A stretch of 64,000 nt of DNA, taken from positions 3,406,375-3,470,374 of the forward strand of contig NC_134126.1 in assembly GCF_040939455.1 (NCBI RefSeq), in the 5' to 3' direction. Shown in pieces: positions 46,701-57,620 of this stretch. Numbering within the stretch: position 1 is the stretch's first letter; every line of letters starts with the position of its first letter. The position numbers and the translations under genes are program-made. Source of the stretch: Microcebus murinus. Lineage: Eukaryota > Chordata > Mammalia > Primates > Cheirogaleidae. The notes under the pieces were generated by a model that was not told the DNA's origin, did no database searches, and worked only from the letters and a program-made list of their open reading frames with translations.

Positions 46701-48424
46701 ATGGCTCAAGACAGAAATCATAGCAACAGCATCCAACCCAACAGAATGAACAGTAATCTACGTTACCTATCAGTTCTCTCAATAAATGTGAATGGCTTAA
46801 ACTCTCCACTCAAGAGACATAGGCTGGCTGAATGGATAAGAAAATACAGGCCAAGTATATGCTGTCTTCAGGAAACACATCTAACCTGCAAGGATGTATA
46901 TAGACTAAAAATAAAAGGGTGGAGATCAACGTTCCAAGCAAATAGAAGCCAAAAGATGGCTGGTGTGGCAGTTCTAATTTCTGACGATTTAGTTTTTAAA
47001 CCAACAAAAATAGTAAAAGATAAAGAGGGTCATTATATAATGGTGAAGGGCACAGTTCAACAAGATGAAATACCAATTTTAAATATATATGCACCCAACT
47101 TAGGTGCACCCAGATTCATAAAGCAAACCTTATTGGATCTAAGCAAATGGATTAATAGCAACTCCATAATCACTGGAGATTTCAACACCCCACTGATGGC
47201 ACAAGACAGATCCTCCAAACAGAAAATTAATAAAGAAACAATGGACTTAAACAAAACTCTAGAACAAATTTCTAGAGACACACAGCCTCCCTAGGTCAAC
47301 CAGGAAGAAATAGATTCCCTGATCATACCAATCTCAACAGCTGAAATAGAAACAGCAATTAAAAATCTCCCTAAAAAGAAAAGTCCTGGTCCAGATGGCT
47401 TCACACCCGAATTTTACCACACTTACAAAGAAGAACTAGTACCTACCTTGCAGAAACTATTCCACAACATCGAGAAGAACGGAAACCTCCCCGACGCCTT
47501 TTATGAAGCGAATATTACTCTGATACCAAAACCAGGAAAGGATGCAACAAAAAAAGAAAACTACAGACCAATATCCCTAATGAATATAGATGCAAAAATT
47601 TTCAACAAAATCTTAGCTAACCGCATCCAGACGCTTATCAAAAAAATAATCCATCACGACCAAGTGGGCTTCATCCCAGGGATGCAGGGATGGTTCAACA
47701 TACGTAAATCTAAAAATGCAATTCACCACATAAACAGAAGCAAAAACAAAGACCACATGGTTCTTTCAATAGATGCAGAAAAAGCTTTTGACAAAATTCA
47801 ACACCCTTTCATGATATGAACACTTAATAAAATAGGCATAGAAGGAACATACCTAAAAATGATACAAGCCATATATGACAGACCCATAGCCAACATCATA
47901 CTGAATGGGGAAAAATTGAAAGCATTCCCACTTAGAACTGGAACCAGACAAGGCTGCCCACTATCTCCACTTCTATTCAACATAGTGCTGGAAGTACTGG
48001 CTACAGCAATCAGACAGGAAAGTGAAATTAAAGGTATCCAAATAGGGGCAGAAGAGATCAAACTTTCACTGTTTGCTGATGATATGATATTATATTTAGA
48101 AAACACCAAAGATTCAACCAAGAAACTCCTGGAACTGATCAATGAATTTAGTAAAGTCTCAGGATACAAAATCAATACACAGAAATCAGAGGCATTCATA
48201 TACGCCAACAACAATCTAATTGAGAACCAAATCAAAGACTCAATTCCCTTCACAATAGCAACAAAGAAATTAAAGTACCTAGGAATATACTTAACCAAGG
48301 ACGTAAAAGACCTGTACACGGAGAACTATGAAAGACTGAGGAAGGAAATAGCAGAGGATGTAAACAGATGGAAATCCATACCATGCTTGTCGATCGGCAG
48401 ACTCAACATCATTAAAATGTCTAT
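46701..48424 (+). pseudogene. LINE-1 ORF2, disabled and truncated (copy 2)
   Basis: The endonuclease starts normally (MAQDRNHSN) and is open to 47294. A deletion then joins the equivalent of copy 1 position about 6269 to 7040, removing about 771 bases. These include the end of the endonuclease with its SDH motif and the linker to the RT. The copy-1 sequences share 'acaa' at the two break points. Downstream there is a TGA at 47817-47819. The RT is otherwise readable and keeps the FADD catalytic motif at 48072-48083, which copy 1 has lost. The gene ends with the element at about 48424, before the thumb and C-terminal domains. Confidence 0.9.
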
Positions 48425-48813
48425 ATATCATGTCAGTTTTAAATGATTTTTATGCATGCATCAAATTAGGATTCTTGCTTGGTAAAATTTGTTATCCAAT
48501 GTTTTGGGGTTCCTAAAAGTACAGAGATATCATACAAATAACATTATTATATATGAATTTTATTTACTTGCATTACATTTCTCCCAAATACACTAACACT
48601 CAAGGAAAAGTGTTTTGTTTTTAAACTACTTTTACTCTTAGGGTAAATGAGGGATATAAGGCTTAAAAAGTTCTACCATTTAAGAAACCAGTCTATAGAA
48701 AGAATTCAAAATAGACTCTTATATCCTCACTATTCACATTATTTATATGTTCAATGAGTTTTGTTTATAAATTAATAAACCTCTAGGCTATAGTTTGTTC
48801 TAAATAAATATAT
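48425..48813. other. AT-rich spacer after truncated L1
   Basis: AT-rich sequence with no trace of the missing L1 3' half, its tail or an adjoining repeat that would explain the break. Confidence 0.5.
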
Positions 48814-49176
<363 letters not shown>

Positions 49177-49985
49177 GCTCAAATATATTAGTTCTTTATT
49201 ACTATTCTATTACTTTGTTTTGCTTTTAAATGTGCCCCTGATTCCTTTGTTTTTAGTGATTTTTCCACTTCAATCTGTTACCGGCACTGCTAGTACTAAC
49301 AGAATAGTATTTTAAAAATAAATCAGATTTCCATTTTTTTCATATTCAAGGTCTTTCTTCCACACATATAACTTACTATCTAGTACAAAATAATGCCTAT
49401 AATTGTGTTCCTTTAAATGAAGAATGAAATTAGCATTTAATCAAAAAGAGTAAATAATTTTCAAATAATTTTTTGCACAAAGGATATATGTTATTTAAAA
49501 CTTATAGAATACATATACCCTAAATCAACCAATAAATATATATTAATAATAACATCCTTTCTAGGAAATAAAACAGAAAAGATTCTGAGTTAACCTTGAA
49601 TCTCCAAAATGTTATGGACCCAGAATTAAAAGTAAATTCATCTCTACCCCAAAAGAAGTTCTGAACACTAAAGCGCCACAAGCCTAGTGCAGCTGCCGTC
49701 TCACTTTGGCTATTTTACAGTCCAAAATCTTGCCTATCTGCTATAGTAAGCGTCACTACGAAGCACTCCTGTCGATAGGACCTGTTTGGTGGCACACTTT
49801 CTTTAGCTGTGTTCCTATTGTGGGAAAGTTTTCATAGGCTCACATACTTGGGAAGAAATCCCTTGCCAGACAAAATAATCTTTTATTTAAGAATGTAAGC
49901 TCTTATCTCAGGGAGCACTTAAGCAAAAAAAAGATCATGAATGATAAATATCAGAATGAAGAAGAGGACATCTAAATTGAAAAAA
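49177..49985. other. AT-rich intergenic DNA
   Basis: AT-rich sequence. A stretch at about 49600-49800 is slightly more GC-balanced but not recognised. No gene is supported. Confidence 0.5.
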
Positions 49986-49989
49986 ATAG

Positions 49990-50180
49990 AGATAAAGCTG
50001 CAGCCCCCAAGCCCCAGCCGGTGGCCCAGTGCCCAGCGCGGGCTGTTACGACCGGCAGAGAGGAGCCTCGGCCACCCCTCCACTCACCCCTACCCACCGC
50101 CCCTAGCCCCTGCGTGGGAACGTGTCTTCCATGAAACCTGTATCTGGTGCCCAAAAGGTTGGAGACTGCTCTTCTAGTGA
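49990..50180 (-). mobile_element. Possible degraded hAT-type MITE, GC-rich
   Basis: Read on the minus strand, the segment starts with 'agtctccaaccttttgggca' and 'ccagatacaggtttcatgga', which resembles the start of an old hAT-like repeat beginning with a CCCAACC-type end. The rest is GC-rich with 'ccggctgg' and poly-C blocks. The other terminus is not clear, so the assignment is tentative. The frame on the minus strand (49972-50202) is not supported as a gene. Confidence 0.35.
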
Positions 50181-52609
50181 ATAGGTTATCTATTAAATAC
50201 AAACATAATTTTGAACATTTATAAGTTTATTTTATTTTTTAGTTCTTTGTTAGATTTATTTTCATGTTATTAGGTGTTTATTTTTTGTATGAATTTTTAT
50301 TCCCTTTTCCCATTTTTCTATTAGATTCTGTTTTCCTTGAACATGTGTAAACCATATTGATAGATTATAAACACTGATATATAATCCCTCCCGCTTATAT
50401 GTGATTGCTGTATGTGTCCATCTGTATTTTTACCAGTGATAATGTTGAAATTATAAGTAGACTTTTAATTCCTTGTTACTCCAAATGGCTATGAAGTTCC
50501 CTAATTTTCATTGACTGAATTTAAATTATTTTTCACTTCATTCAAAACTGTAAATTTTAGAACATACACAATTTGAATGTATATTTTGGTCTGTATCTGG
50601 AACTTTTATTTTGTATTTATTTTACAACTGGAATTAGTACCATAATATTTCCACACTGTAATATTGCAATATTAGAGAGTTGACATAGTCAGGATCTCAT
50701 AGTTAGTATGTATTAACAACTTTCCTGCTCATTAACTCATATTTATTCTCCTAAAAAATCCAAGTGTTTTTAATAAATTAAATTTTTCCTTGAGATTAAT
50801 TTTGATTTTTAAAATCATAGATTATTTTTGGAAAGATTAATTTGTAATATAGATCTTCAAAATGGAGAACATTTTATGTCACATCGTGTATTCAATTTTG
50901 TACCCCTCATTAATCTTTTGAAATTTTTATACAAATTCTTCATAATAATTTATACACATATATCTAGATATTTTATTGTATCTCCCTCAAACACTTAGGA
51001 AATTTTCCATTCTTTTGTGAGGATAGTATACTAGAAATCAGTTATGTAATTGCATTTTAAGTGGCAGCTACATTGAACATTCTTATTTTCTTTTTATTTC
51101 TTAACAGTAAAAATGGATGCCATTTTATTATTATGCAATCAAGTCAACATTTATGGAAATATATGTATTTTTATTTTTGTAATTTGACTTTAAATTAACG
51201 AGTGTTTAAAAATAAAACATTCTTTAAAAATATGTTGACTTTTAGTATTTTTAAGAAACTATTATGTATATTTATGTATAAAACATCAAAATACTGTATT
51301 TATTAACGTATGTATATACTCGTCTTTCTTAGGCATTTGTTTTTCTAATATCTTGCTTGTTTCACTCATTTAAGTAGGTTTATACATTCATGATCAATAT
51401 TATAATACTCTACATATTGTATAAAAGAAAAAAATCAATAAAGAAGGGGATACATAAGTAAAAATGAGAGAAAAGAAGGGAAAAGTAAACATGAAGGGAA
51501 AGAAAAAGAAAGAATGAAAGAAAGATGGACATTACTGTCCTTTGAGTCTCACTAGAATGAAAAGAAAGGAAATTTTCAAAAATCTATACAGATAAAACAA
51601 ATCTGTAATAATTTTCTTGATATCCTTTTAGTAGAATTTAGTTTCCCCTTATTAATACTATTAAATACTCTGCATTGTTTGGCTTTTTGCTAATACTGTG
51701 CAGGGCTTTCCATAAATGTGCAGCTTTTGTGACCTTAAACTATAACACAAGATAACCTCAGCATAATTTGCCAGATACCAGAGATTTGAAAATAAAACTA
51801 GAGATGGAAATATTCATAAAACATATTTTATAGCCTTAGTTCTTAGCATACACATTGCTTTATATTCTTTGCCCAATTTTTAATGTTGGGGCATAATCAT
51901 GAACCATTCAGGGAAAGGATATATTCCTATAAAGGAAATAAAAATGATAATTTAACAGTGAAATACTTGAAAATAGTGTGAAGAAAAAAAGAAAGATGTA
52001 ATAGTTGTATAATAATCAGGAAAACAACAAAGTTAATTTAGGTCAAAGAATTTTGACAGCAAGGACATGAGCCACTGGAAAATCCAGAAGTATTTACTGT
52101 CTTAAGCAGTATCCTAGACTTTTGATATGCTCTTTTTGAACATAGAGTTCTAGAAGAAAAAGGGGACACAATTTGAAGTATTTGTGTACTATAGCCTCAT
52201 AATACAAGTAAGTAAAACAATTGGTAATGTCTTCTACATAATGTAAACAAAACTAAATAAAAATGAAATATAGCAGACAATGAATGCTCACTTGGAAACA
52301 AGATCTTTCAAAAGGCTGTGGCTGTACTTAAAAGAAGCAAACCAATTTAAATCAAATAATCTAATGAGTATTATCCAAGGGAAAATAACCATCTCATATT
52401 TTATGCATGTAGTATAATGAACTGAAAAACACAATAAAGCAATACATTAGATTAGCATAATTTTATTTCACTATTTAAATTAGAAATTGATTTTATTTCA
52501 ATTACTGCACTCTCCTTGGGTTTTTACATATTTTATTTTCAAACTATGCTTTTGTTTAAATGTAGTACAGTTCATTGTTTTACATGGGTACCTACCATAT
52601 TATATCCTA
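50181..52609. other. AT-rich intergenic DNA with purine-rich patch
   Basis: About 2.4 kb of strongly AT-rich sequence. A plus-strand purine-rich run lies at about 51440-51530 (AAAG/GAAA-type units). No gene or recognisable young repeat is seen. Confidence 0.55.
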
Positions 52610-52611
52610 AC

Positions 52612-52880
52612 ACTAACACTCTTGGAGGCCGAGGCAGGAGGATTGCTTGAGGTCAGCAGTTCAAGACCAGCCTGAGCAAGAACTAGACATTGTCTCTACA
52701 AAAAAACCCAGAAAAATTAGCCAGACGTGGTGGTGTGTGCCTGCAGCCCCAGCTACACGGAGGGAGCCTGAGGCAGGAGGATCGCTTGAGCACTGGAGTT
52801 TGAGGCTGCAGTGAGCTGTGATGATGCAAATGCACTGTACCCAGGGTGACAGAGGGAGACTGTCTCAAAAAAAAAAAAAA
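52612..52880 (+). mobile_element. 5'-truncated old Alu (AluJ-like)
   Basis: Starts inside the left arm ('ctcttggaggccgaggcagg') and continues through both arms to a 14-A tail. It has no lemur-type linker insert. An older insertion. Confidence 0.82.
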
Positions 52881-53574
52881 GTATTTGGCTGAAATTTCCA
52901 ACTTCTACAGACTCATTGATATCATGCATTTTCGACACAAATTCTGCTAGAAGACATAATTGTTGAAATTAGCTTTTCCTCCATTCTCAGACTTAAGCCA
53001 TAAATTCTCATAAATGAAGAAGAAAATACAATTTTCCCTAACATCTGGAATTTCGGAGAAAATTAGCATACTGATTCTGAAAGGTAAAAGGTCTCCCACA
53101 ATGACAGGCGTACACATAAGATACTATTATTGTTTATTTTAATTAAGTTTTATTAAATCATAGAAATTCAAATAAACTAAAAGCATATTTGCATACTCCA
53201 TATCTTTATGATCTGCTAGTGATCACAGCAATGATGAAGCCAGGCATTTTTAGTACTGCTAAATTATAACATTCAATACATATTTTTATACATCCTCCCA
53301 GCATGGTGTGACTTATACCTAATAAATGTTAATTAAATGAAGCAATAGAGAGTATACTATTAAAGTTAATGTTCTATATAACATCCTAAAAATATGTTAA
53401 TATTAGATAATGAAAAAGTTACCAGTTTTAATCTAGTGACTGTCATATTAACCCGCATCATCTCAATGTAGCAATCAAAAATGATATAAAACTTCTGCAT
53501 ATGAATTGTTTACTTTATTTATTTTTCCACATATCTTCTGACTTAATGTGTTATATATAACAAAGTTTAAAGTA
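52881..53574. other. AT-rich intergenic DNA
   Basis: AT-rich sequence between the truncated Alu and an L1 3' end. Nothing else is seen. Confidence 0.5.
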
Positions 53575-53775
53575 TTTAGACAACAGAGAATTAGAGGGTT
53601 GGGGGGGCAAGAGGAGTGGATGATGACAAATTACTTAATGGGTACAATGTACATTATTAGGTTGATGGGTAAACTAAAATCCCTGACTTCACCACTATGC
53701 CATATAGCCATGTAACAAAATTATAGTTGTACCCTATAAGTTTGCACAAATAAAACAAATGGATAGGAAAAAAAA
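53575..53775 (+). mobile_element. L1 3' UTR remnant
   Basis: A short L1 3' end: a G-rich start ('gagggttgggggggcaagag'), 'aatgggtacaatgtacatta', 'catgtaacaaaattatagtt' and a closing 'gcacaaataaaac'. This is the general primate L1 3' UTR order. It is a strongly 5'-truncated insertion of about 200 bp. Confidence 0.65.
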
Positions 53776-54089
53776 GTACTCAGAAAGCTAAAGTTACTTC
53801 TTAGAATTTTTTAAGTTTTTATTTTTGGGTTTCTTAATTAGATAGCTACAGTTGCTGATAAGAGGAAGTAGGGTGTAGGTCGTTTGGTTATAATTATCTC
53901 TAATAAATAAGATTTACTAAAAAATATTAGCTTCTATAATTGTTAGGTGCCAGAGGCACTAGGTGTAGATGACTCTAGGCCAATCACATAAAGTATCTTT
54001 ACCAGTAAAATGAAAGAATCTCCTTTGAAGTTGCTAATGCTTTTTAACATTTATTATTCTGAATATGTTTCAGCCCTTGTACTATTCAG

Positions 54090-54390
54090 TTTAAAGGTGT
54101 TGTCCATTTCATCACTATAAAGTACATATGGTAGGTGCCATGATTATTTTCACTTTAGAGACAAAGAAACAGAGAGACTGACTTATTTGAATTTTGTACC
54201 ATTCATTTTTTTCCATGCATATTTACCATGGTATATGCTGGTTTTAAATGTGCTGTTATTGAATGATTACTCCTAATTACATTTAGCCAATGTAGACACC
54301 TAATAGACATAAAGTTCACACTAGCAAATAGTTGAGTCTTGATTTGAATTCAGTCTGAGGCTAAACTAATCACCTTTAGCCACAGTCCAG
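54090..54390 (-). mobile_element. Possible MIR, minus strand
   Basis: The order 'tatggtaggtgccatgatta', 'ttagagacaaagaaacagag', then after about 100 unrelated bases 'gaattcagtctgaggctaaa' resembles an antisense MIR split by extra sequence. Old and inert. Confidence 0.45.
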
Positions 54391-54899
54391 TCTGCATTAC
54401 AGTGAAAGAAATGGAGGAAAAGCAGGGAATAACTACTCAGAAATAAATCAGTCAATGAAATTTTAAGTATTGCATTACTTTCACATTGTTCTTGAACATA
54501 AATCAATCTATTGTAAAAATGTTGCTAAATTTGAAATACTGTAGAAGCAGTTGTTCTTTTTTAAAAAGAACTCTATCTCTCAGTTCAGGAAGAAGAAAAA
54601 CAAGAAGAAAAACATAACATATTCTATGAACTATACATGCAATTAGTGGAAAATAGACAGAAACCCAGACCATAGGCATGCATAAATGTGTTATCTACAT
54701 ACAAAAACTGACAAGTAAACAATTTCAAAAGTTCATGCATTTCCTTCCCAGTTTTCAATGAAATATTATACAGTGAAGAGAATTATCAATTTTTGTCCTA
54801 GAGAGAGATATTTAATTCGTACTTTAATTATAATAATATCCACATATTTAAATATTAATCTCTGTAATTTTATTTCTCATAATAAAAGTTTAATATTAT

Positions 54900-56735
54900 T
54901 TTGGAAGGATCCTATTGTTCCTCTGTTTTTAGTTTTAGATGCATCTCAATACTGTTTTACTTAGTGGCTGTACTAATTTACGTTCCCATCAGCAGCGCAT
55001 GGCTGTCCCTCATTTTCTGCATCCCTATCAGTATCTGTTACTTTTTGTCATTTTGATAGTAGTCATTTTAACTGGGATGACATTATATCTCTTTGTGGTT
55101 TTGATCTGCTTTTCGCTGACAATTAGTGATATTGAGCATTATCTATATATCTTTTTACCATTTGTATGTCTTCTGAGAAATATCTATTCAGATATTTTGC
55201 CCATTTTAATTGGATTATTATTATTTTTGTTTTGCTGCTGAGTTGTTCAAGTCCCTTATATATTATGGTTATTAATTCCTTGTCAGATGAATAGTCTGCT
55301 AATATGTTTTCCCATTCTGTAGGTTGTTTCTTCACTCTGCTGAGTGTTTCCTTTGCGGTGCAGAAGCTTTTTATAATAGTGAGATGTGATCCCATCTGTC
55401 TGTTTTTGTTTTGTTGCCTGTGCTTCTGAGGCCTTACTCAAAAATCTCTGCCCAGTCCAGTGTCCCGGAGCATTTCCCCAGTGTCTTCTTCTAGAAGGTA
55501 AATGATTTCAAGTCTTATATTAAAGTCTTCAATCCATCTGGGGTTTTTAATATGATGAGATACAGGGATTTAGTTTCATTCTTTTGCATATGGATTTCCA
55601 ATTTTTGCAGCACCATTTGTGGAAGAGACTGTCCTTTCCATAATGTATGGTCTTGGTGCCTTTGTTGAAAGTCAATTGGCTATAGATATTTGGTTACTAT
55701 AACTTTTGGTATGTTTTCAAGTTGGGTAATGTGATGTATCTAGCTTCGTGCTTTTCCCTCAGGATGGTTTTGGCTATTTAGAGTCTTTTGTAGTTCCATA
55801 CAAAAGTTTTGTGTCTTTTTTTTTTCTATTTCTATGAAGATTGTCATTGGTATTTTGAAAGGGATCACATTGAATCTATAGATGCCATTAGGTACTATGG
55901 GCATATTAACAATATTAATTCTTCTAATCTACAAATATGAGATATATTTTTGTTTTGTGTGACCTCTTCAATTTTTTTCATCAGTGTTTCATAGTTTTCA
56001 TTTTAAAGATCTTTTCTTTTTTTTTGTTAAATTTATCTCTAGGTAGTTCATGATCCAGAAATCCCACTGCAGGATATATATTCAAAAGAACAGAAAGTAT
56101 AGTGAAGAGACAGCTACTGTCCCATGTTTATCACAGCACTATTCACAACATTCAAGATATGGAATCAACTTACGTGCTCATCAATGGATGAATGGATAAA
56201 GAAAATATGGTATGTATACATGATGCAATATTATTCAACCATGAAAAAATGAACTCCTGTCATTTGAATCTACATAGATGGAACAAGAGGACTTTATGTT
56301 AAATGAAATAAGCTAGGCACAAAAAACCAAATAACCACATGTTGTCACTCATATGTTGAAGCTAAAAAAGTGGATCTCATGGAGGTAGAGATTAGAATGG
56401 TGGTTACTAGAGACTAGAAAGTGGAGAGGTAAGGGAAATAAGATAGGTTGGTTAATGGGTATGCAAATATAGTCAGATAGAATAAATAAGTTCTATTGTT
56501 CAATACTTTAGTAGGGTAGTAAGTATAGTTAATAATACTTTATTGTATATTTCAAAATAGCTAGAGTAAAGTTTTGGAATGTCGCTAAAACAAAGAAATG
56601 ATAAATGTTTGAGGTGATGGTTATCCCAATTAACCTGATTTGATCACTACATATTGTATGCATGTAGCAAAATATCACATGTACCCCAGATATGTGTACA
56701 ATCATTATGTATCAATAAAAACTTAAAAAAGCATT
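54900..56735 (+). mobile_element. 5'-inverted LINE-1 (twin-priming type)
   Basis: The left part, about 54902-56045, is antisense L1 ORF2 (the 'gtggctgtactaatttacg' to 'gtgcagaagctttttata' segment and on toward earlier RT sequence). The right part, about 56046-56725, is sense L1 starting 'tgatccagaaatcccactgc' and running through the ORF2 C-terminal end ('gaatggataaagaaaatatg') to the 3' UTR and tail. The outer end of the flipped part and the start of the sense part are next to each other in an ordinary L1, as twin priming predicts. It is older than the copy at 10090 and I cannot see a clean target duplication. Confidence 0.8.
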
Positions 56736-57049
56736 ATTTATCAATAATACATCAAACTACTAGCTATAAACACTACCTGTGGGATCTCATTTAGCCTCAT
56801 TTTTGTAAGTTTCATCAATAAGTAAATGACTTTCAAGTTTATTTCTCTAATATAGAAACTTAACTCCATATTCATACATAACAGAGCTCGTATTATATCT
56901 TCCCCTGTGTGATCAACAGGTATCTTAAACTTCACAGTGTTTAGCTCACCACCTATGCATTGTCTCAAATCTTCTCCTCCAAAAGGCTTTCCTATGTCAA
57001 TCAATGGTAGGTCCATTCATTAAATAGCTCAAACCGAAAACCTTTGTAG
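56736..57049. other. AT-rich spacer
   Basis: AT-rich sequence between the inverted L1 and the L2-like segment. A 91-codon minus-strand frame (56741-57016) has no recognisable family and is not called. Confidence 0.5.
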
Positions 57050-57620
57050 TTGTCCTTACTCCTTCTCCCACAATTCCATGTGCATTCCACTATCTAATGC
57101 TGTTTGTTCAGTTCTCAAATACACCCAGAGTCAAATAATTCTCAAAGAGTATTTTACTACAAACCTGGCCAGGCCTTGAATTATTGCCGCAGTGTCCTAA
57201 CTTAAGTATTTGTTTCTATTTTTGCATATACAGACACTATTTTCCACACAGAAACTAAAGCGAAGCTTTAAAAATCAAAGGCAGATAATGCTATTCCATC
57301 CTCATCTCACAGACTTAGGATAAAAGTCAAGGGCTTACGACGGCCCACGACCCAGACGTCGCGGAGCCAGTTGCTTCCCGGCCTCGGCTCCTCTCCCGGC
57401 CTCGGCTCCTCTCCCGGCCTCGGCTCCTCTCCCGGCCTCGGCTCCTCTCCCGGCCTCCACTCCGCCCTGGCCCCGGGACCTCGCCCTGCTGCCCCTCAAC
57501 ACCCCGGGTCTCCTCACACGGCCACCTCAGCACGTCAGTTCTAGCTGTTCATTTCGCCTGAAATATTCTTCCCCTAGGAAACACTCTCTGGCTTCTTAAA
57601 AGTTTTGTATTCAAACAATT
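57050..57620 (+). mobile_element. L2-like LINE segment holding an 18-bp minisatellite
   Basis: The sequence follows the L2 3' order: 'attattgccgcagtgtccta', 'gaagctttaaaaatcaaag', 'cttaggataaaagtcaaggg' and then, past the GC-rich part, 'cctgaaatattcttccc'. This fits an ancient L2 in plus orientation. The middle (57337-57535) is CpG-rich and tandemly repeated, unlike either end. Confidence 0.5.
57377..57461. repeat. 18-bp minisatellite
   Basis: About 4.6 copies of cccggcctcggctcctct; unit starts fall at 57377, 57395, 57413, 57431 and 57449. The period is a multiple of three, so overlapping minus-strand frames read as Arg/Glu/Gly or Ala/Glu/Gly repeats. These are not genes. Confidence 0.96.

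Larger units (their letters stand above)
44260..48424 (+). mobile_element. LINE-1 copy 2: 5' complete, 3' missing, internal deletion
   Basis: Same subfamily as copy 1 and closely similar over its length. It has a complete 5' UTR (44260-45665), a broken ORF1, a broken ORF2 that lacks about 771 bases, and then stops abruptly at about 48424 in the middle of the RT region ('aacatcattaaaatgtctat'). There is no 3' UTR, tail or identifiable target-site duplication. Normal L1 insertion starts from the 3' end and loses 5' sequence, so the missing 3' end must come from a later deletion, a rearrangement or an assembly break. Confidence 0.93.
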
